A stretch of 6,630 nucleotides of DNA, taken from the NCBI GenBank assembly GCA_948485625.1, contig CAOMRW010000041.1:1-6630 (forward strand), in the 5' to 3' direction. A program made the position numbers and the translations under genes. This document shows, piece by piece, positions 5,610 to 6,630 of the stretch (its first letter is position 1; each line of letters opens with the position of its first letter). This DNA is from an uncultured Clostridia bacterium (GTDB taxonomy: Bacteria > Bacillota > Clostridia > TANB77 > CAG-508). The notes under the pieces are model-generated. The model saw only the letters and a program-made list of their open reading frames with translations. It was not told the DNA's origin and ran no database searches.

Positions 5610-6131
5610 TTATTCCTCAGTTTCTTCTTCACCATCCTCGTCATCATATTCTTGTTCAAATGATTTAGCTGCTTCATCAATTGCATTTCGTAATAAATTA
5701 ACAATATCTTCTCGATAATGTTCTTGGTCATCTAATTCTCCTGCTTTCATTTGTTCTAATATTTCATCGACTTGATTATTAAATTCAACTTGTAATTTTC
5801 TAGAATTAATATTGTCCATAGAAACTTTATTGACAACCATTTCTTGCCAAACAATAGGATAAGCTTTGTTTAATAATCTCATTTTATCTAAAGGAATTAA
5901 ATCAACATATTCAGTTTCAGCAAGAGCTAATTCTGTTAAAGGTCCAACAATATATTTCTTAAATCTATTGAGAGCAGATAATTTTCTACCTTTTTGAGCT
6001 TTCTCCAATTGTTTAACTTTTTGTTTTAATTCAGCTATTTCTTTATCTTTACTTTTTGTATCAGGAGTTTCTGATTTTTTCTTTTGAGCTTTTAATTGCT
6101 TCATTGTTTTAGTTTGTTTTTTGGAAGACAT
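5610..6131 (-). CDS. Charged coiled-coil protein, possible virion/core protein (173 aa)
   Basis: Unrecognised protein with three zones. Residues 1-30 are strongly basic (Lys-rich, MSSKKQTKTMKQLKAQKKK), suited to nucleic-acid contact. Residues 30-47 form a short coiled coil with Ile32, Leu35, Val39 and Leu42 in 3-4 spacing. The middle (55-155) appears helical with blocks such as FKKYIVGPLTELALAETEYV (57-76) and AYPIVWQEMVV (90-100). The last 12-14 residues are almost all Asp and Glu. It carries the T7-C-TTT promoter element shared with capsid paralog B and the VI-like gene, so I infer a structural or late role. Candidates are a DNA-binding core protein, scaffold or minor capsid protein. It starts at the first ATG (CAAAATG) and stops at TAA, 25 bases after the upstream gene and 46 before the ATPase. 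Confidence 0.68.
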   Translation of the reverse strand: MSSKKQTKTMKQLKAQKKKSETPDTKSKDKEIAELKQKVKQLEKAQKGRKLSALNRFKKYIVGPLTELALAETEYVDLIPLDKMRLLNKAYPIVWQEMVVNKVSMDNINSRKLQVEFNNQVDEILEQMKAGELDDQEHYREDIVNLLRNAIDEAAKSFEQEYDDEDGEEETEE

Positions 6132-6149
6132 TTTGAAGAAAGAAAAAAA
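6132..6149 (-). promoter_or_regulatory. T7-C-TTT promoter element of the 173-residue gene
   Basis: Minus strand: seven T (6149-6143), C (6142), TTT, CTTC, AAA and then ATG at 6131. This is the third copy of the element at -18. The whole spacer from the upstream gene is only 25 bases, so the element sits just after that gene's stop and could also mark the end of its transcript (it contains a U5NU string, the poxvirus early termination signal). Confidence 0.5.
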
Positions 6150-6156
6150 TATTGTT

Positions 6157-6564
6157 TTAAAAATGATTTGACTTTAATACTGAAGGAACGTTATCAACTA
6201 GAATTGGTGGAGGGTGTTTTGGTAAACTTTTAGTTTCAGTTCCATACATTAAAGGTTTTCTATTATAAGGACTATCTTTTCGATAAGCATTAACAGCTAA
6301 ACCAGCTGCATAAGTTTTATGTTTATAATTAATATTTTGTTTATCATTTTCATCTTCTTCTTTTCTTTTTTGTTCTTCAGTTCTAAAATCATATTTACTT
6401 GGATCAATATAAATACCACCATATCTTCTCTCAGCTTTTATTGGTTCAAATCTTTTACTTGAAGGAACATTTAAAGTCATAACGTCATCATCTTGTAGTT
6501 GACAATTTAATGATTTATTTGAAGATTTAGCATCAGGACTACACCATCTTTCTGCTTCATTCAT
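6157..6564 (-). CDS. Unrecognised hydrophilic protein (135 aa)
   Basis: I recognise no family. The protein is hydrophilic, with cysteines at 8 and 21, a mid-region YGGIYIDPSKYDF (48-60), a highly charged helix-prone stretch TEEQKRKEEDENDK (62-75) and a Pro-rich C-terminal part with KHPPPILVDNVPS (116-128). It has no membrane segment and no nucleotide-binding motif. The low hydrophobicity suggests an extended or partly disordered protein, such as a minor virion or assembly factor, but this is only inference from context. The ATG at 6564 has the AATAAATG context seen before capsid paralog B. Two TAA codons directly precede it, ending what seems to be the upstream gene. A second ATG four bases further on is out of frame. 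It stops at TAA. Confidence 0.6.
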   Translation of the reverse strand: MNEAERWCSPDAKSSNKSLNCQLQDDDVMTLNVPSSKRFEPIKAERRYGGIYIDPSKYDFRTEEQKRKEEDENDKQNINYKHKTYAAGLAVNAYRKDSPYNRKPLMYGTETKSLPKHPPPILVDNVPSVLKSNHF

Positions 6565-6567
6565 TTA

Positions 6568-6630
6568 TTAAAGTTTTAAATTTTTCAAATTAAATTTAAA
6601 TTTCTTTGGAGGTTCTTCTTCTGAAATGTC
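6568..6630 (-). CDS. Probable C-terminal end of a gene truncated by the window edge
   Basis: Reading the minus strand from the right edge, one frame is open for 20 codons and gives DISEEEPPKKFKFNLKNLKL followed by TAA TAA and then the ATG of the 135-residue gene. The acidic-Pro-basic composition looks like a protein tail and is less AT-extreme than the intergenic DNA here. The three-base gap to the next gene fits the packing of the block. Only the last 20 residues are visible, so neither product nor reality of the gene can be confirmed. Confidence 0.4.
   Translation of the reverse strand, partial: DISEEEPPKKFKFNLKNLKL

Noticed and set aside
42..6564. Ciliate-type code with TAA and TAG as glutamine
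   Set aside because: The long ORFs contain no in-frame TAA or TAG and end at TAA with short spacers before the next gene, so these codons act as stops.
1..6630. tRNA or rRNA genes, CRISPR arrays, terminal inverted repeats or transposase
   Set aside because: I found no cloverleaf, regularly spaced repeats, long inverted repeats at the edges or transposase/integrase motifs by eye.

Overview
The window looks like the structural (morphogenesis) block of a small, AT-rich eukaryotic DNA virus or integrated virus-like element, most like the Polinton / polinton-like virus / adintovirus / virophage assemblage. The anchors are a packaging ATPase of the A32-like FtsK-HerA class, two related ~600-residue proteins that fit double-jelly-roll major capsid proteins, and a short cationic amphipathic protein resembling adenovirus protein VI. 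A eukaryotic host is suggested by A-rich sequence rather than Shine-Dalgarno sites before start codons, by TATA- and poly(T)-like elements in very short spacers, and by the lack of introns and bacterial signals. TAA and TGA both end genes, so the standard code fits and a ciliate UAR=Gln code does not. The host is probably a protist with an AT-rich genome, but the sequence does not identify it.

Layout from left to right: 42-1826 (minus) capsid paralog A; 36-base spacer with a TATA-like box and a lone GC-rich GGCGC site; 1863-3737 (minus) capsid paralog B; 60-base divergent promoter; 3798-4079 (plus) 93-residue protein VI-like peptide; 4076-4210 (minus) a 44-residue hydrophobic ORF; 48-base divergent promoter; 4259-4585 (plus) 108-residue protein with an isoleucine coiled coil; 4580-5563 (minus) packaging ATPase; 5610-6131 (minus) 173-residue charged coiled-coil protein; 6157-6564 (minus) unrecognised 135-residue protein; 6568-6630 (minus) probable tail of another gene cut by the window edge.

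The genes are packed extremely tightly. Spacers are 3-60 bases, and both convergent pairs end in overlapping stop codons inside palindromes (TTAA and TCATGA). Three genes (capsid B, the VI-like peptide and the 173-residue protein) share a poly(T)-C-TTT element at exactly the same distance from the ATG, which suggests a virion-gene promoter class.

Together the genes would build a shell (capsid paralogs), translocate DNA into it (ATPase) and help breach a host membrane on entry (VI-like peptide, possibly the 44-residue protein). No penton protein, maturation protease, DNA polymerase, integrase or terminal repeat is visible, so the window is only part of a larger element. All family calls are by eye, without database searches.
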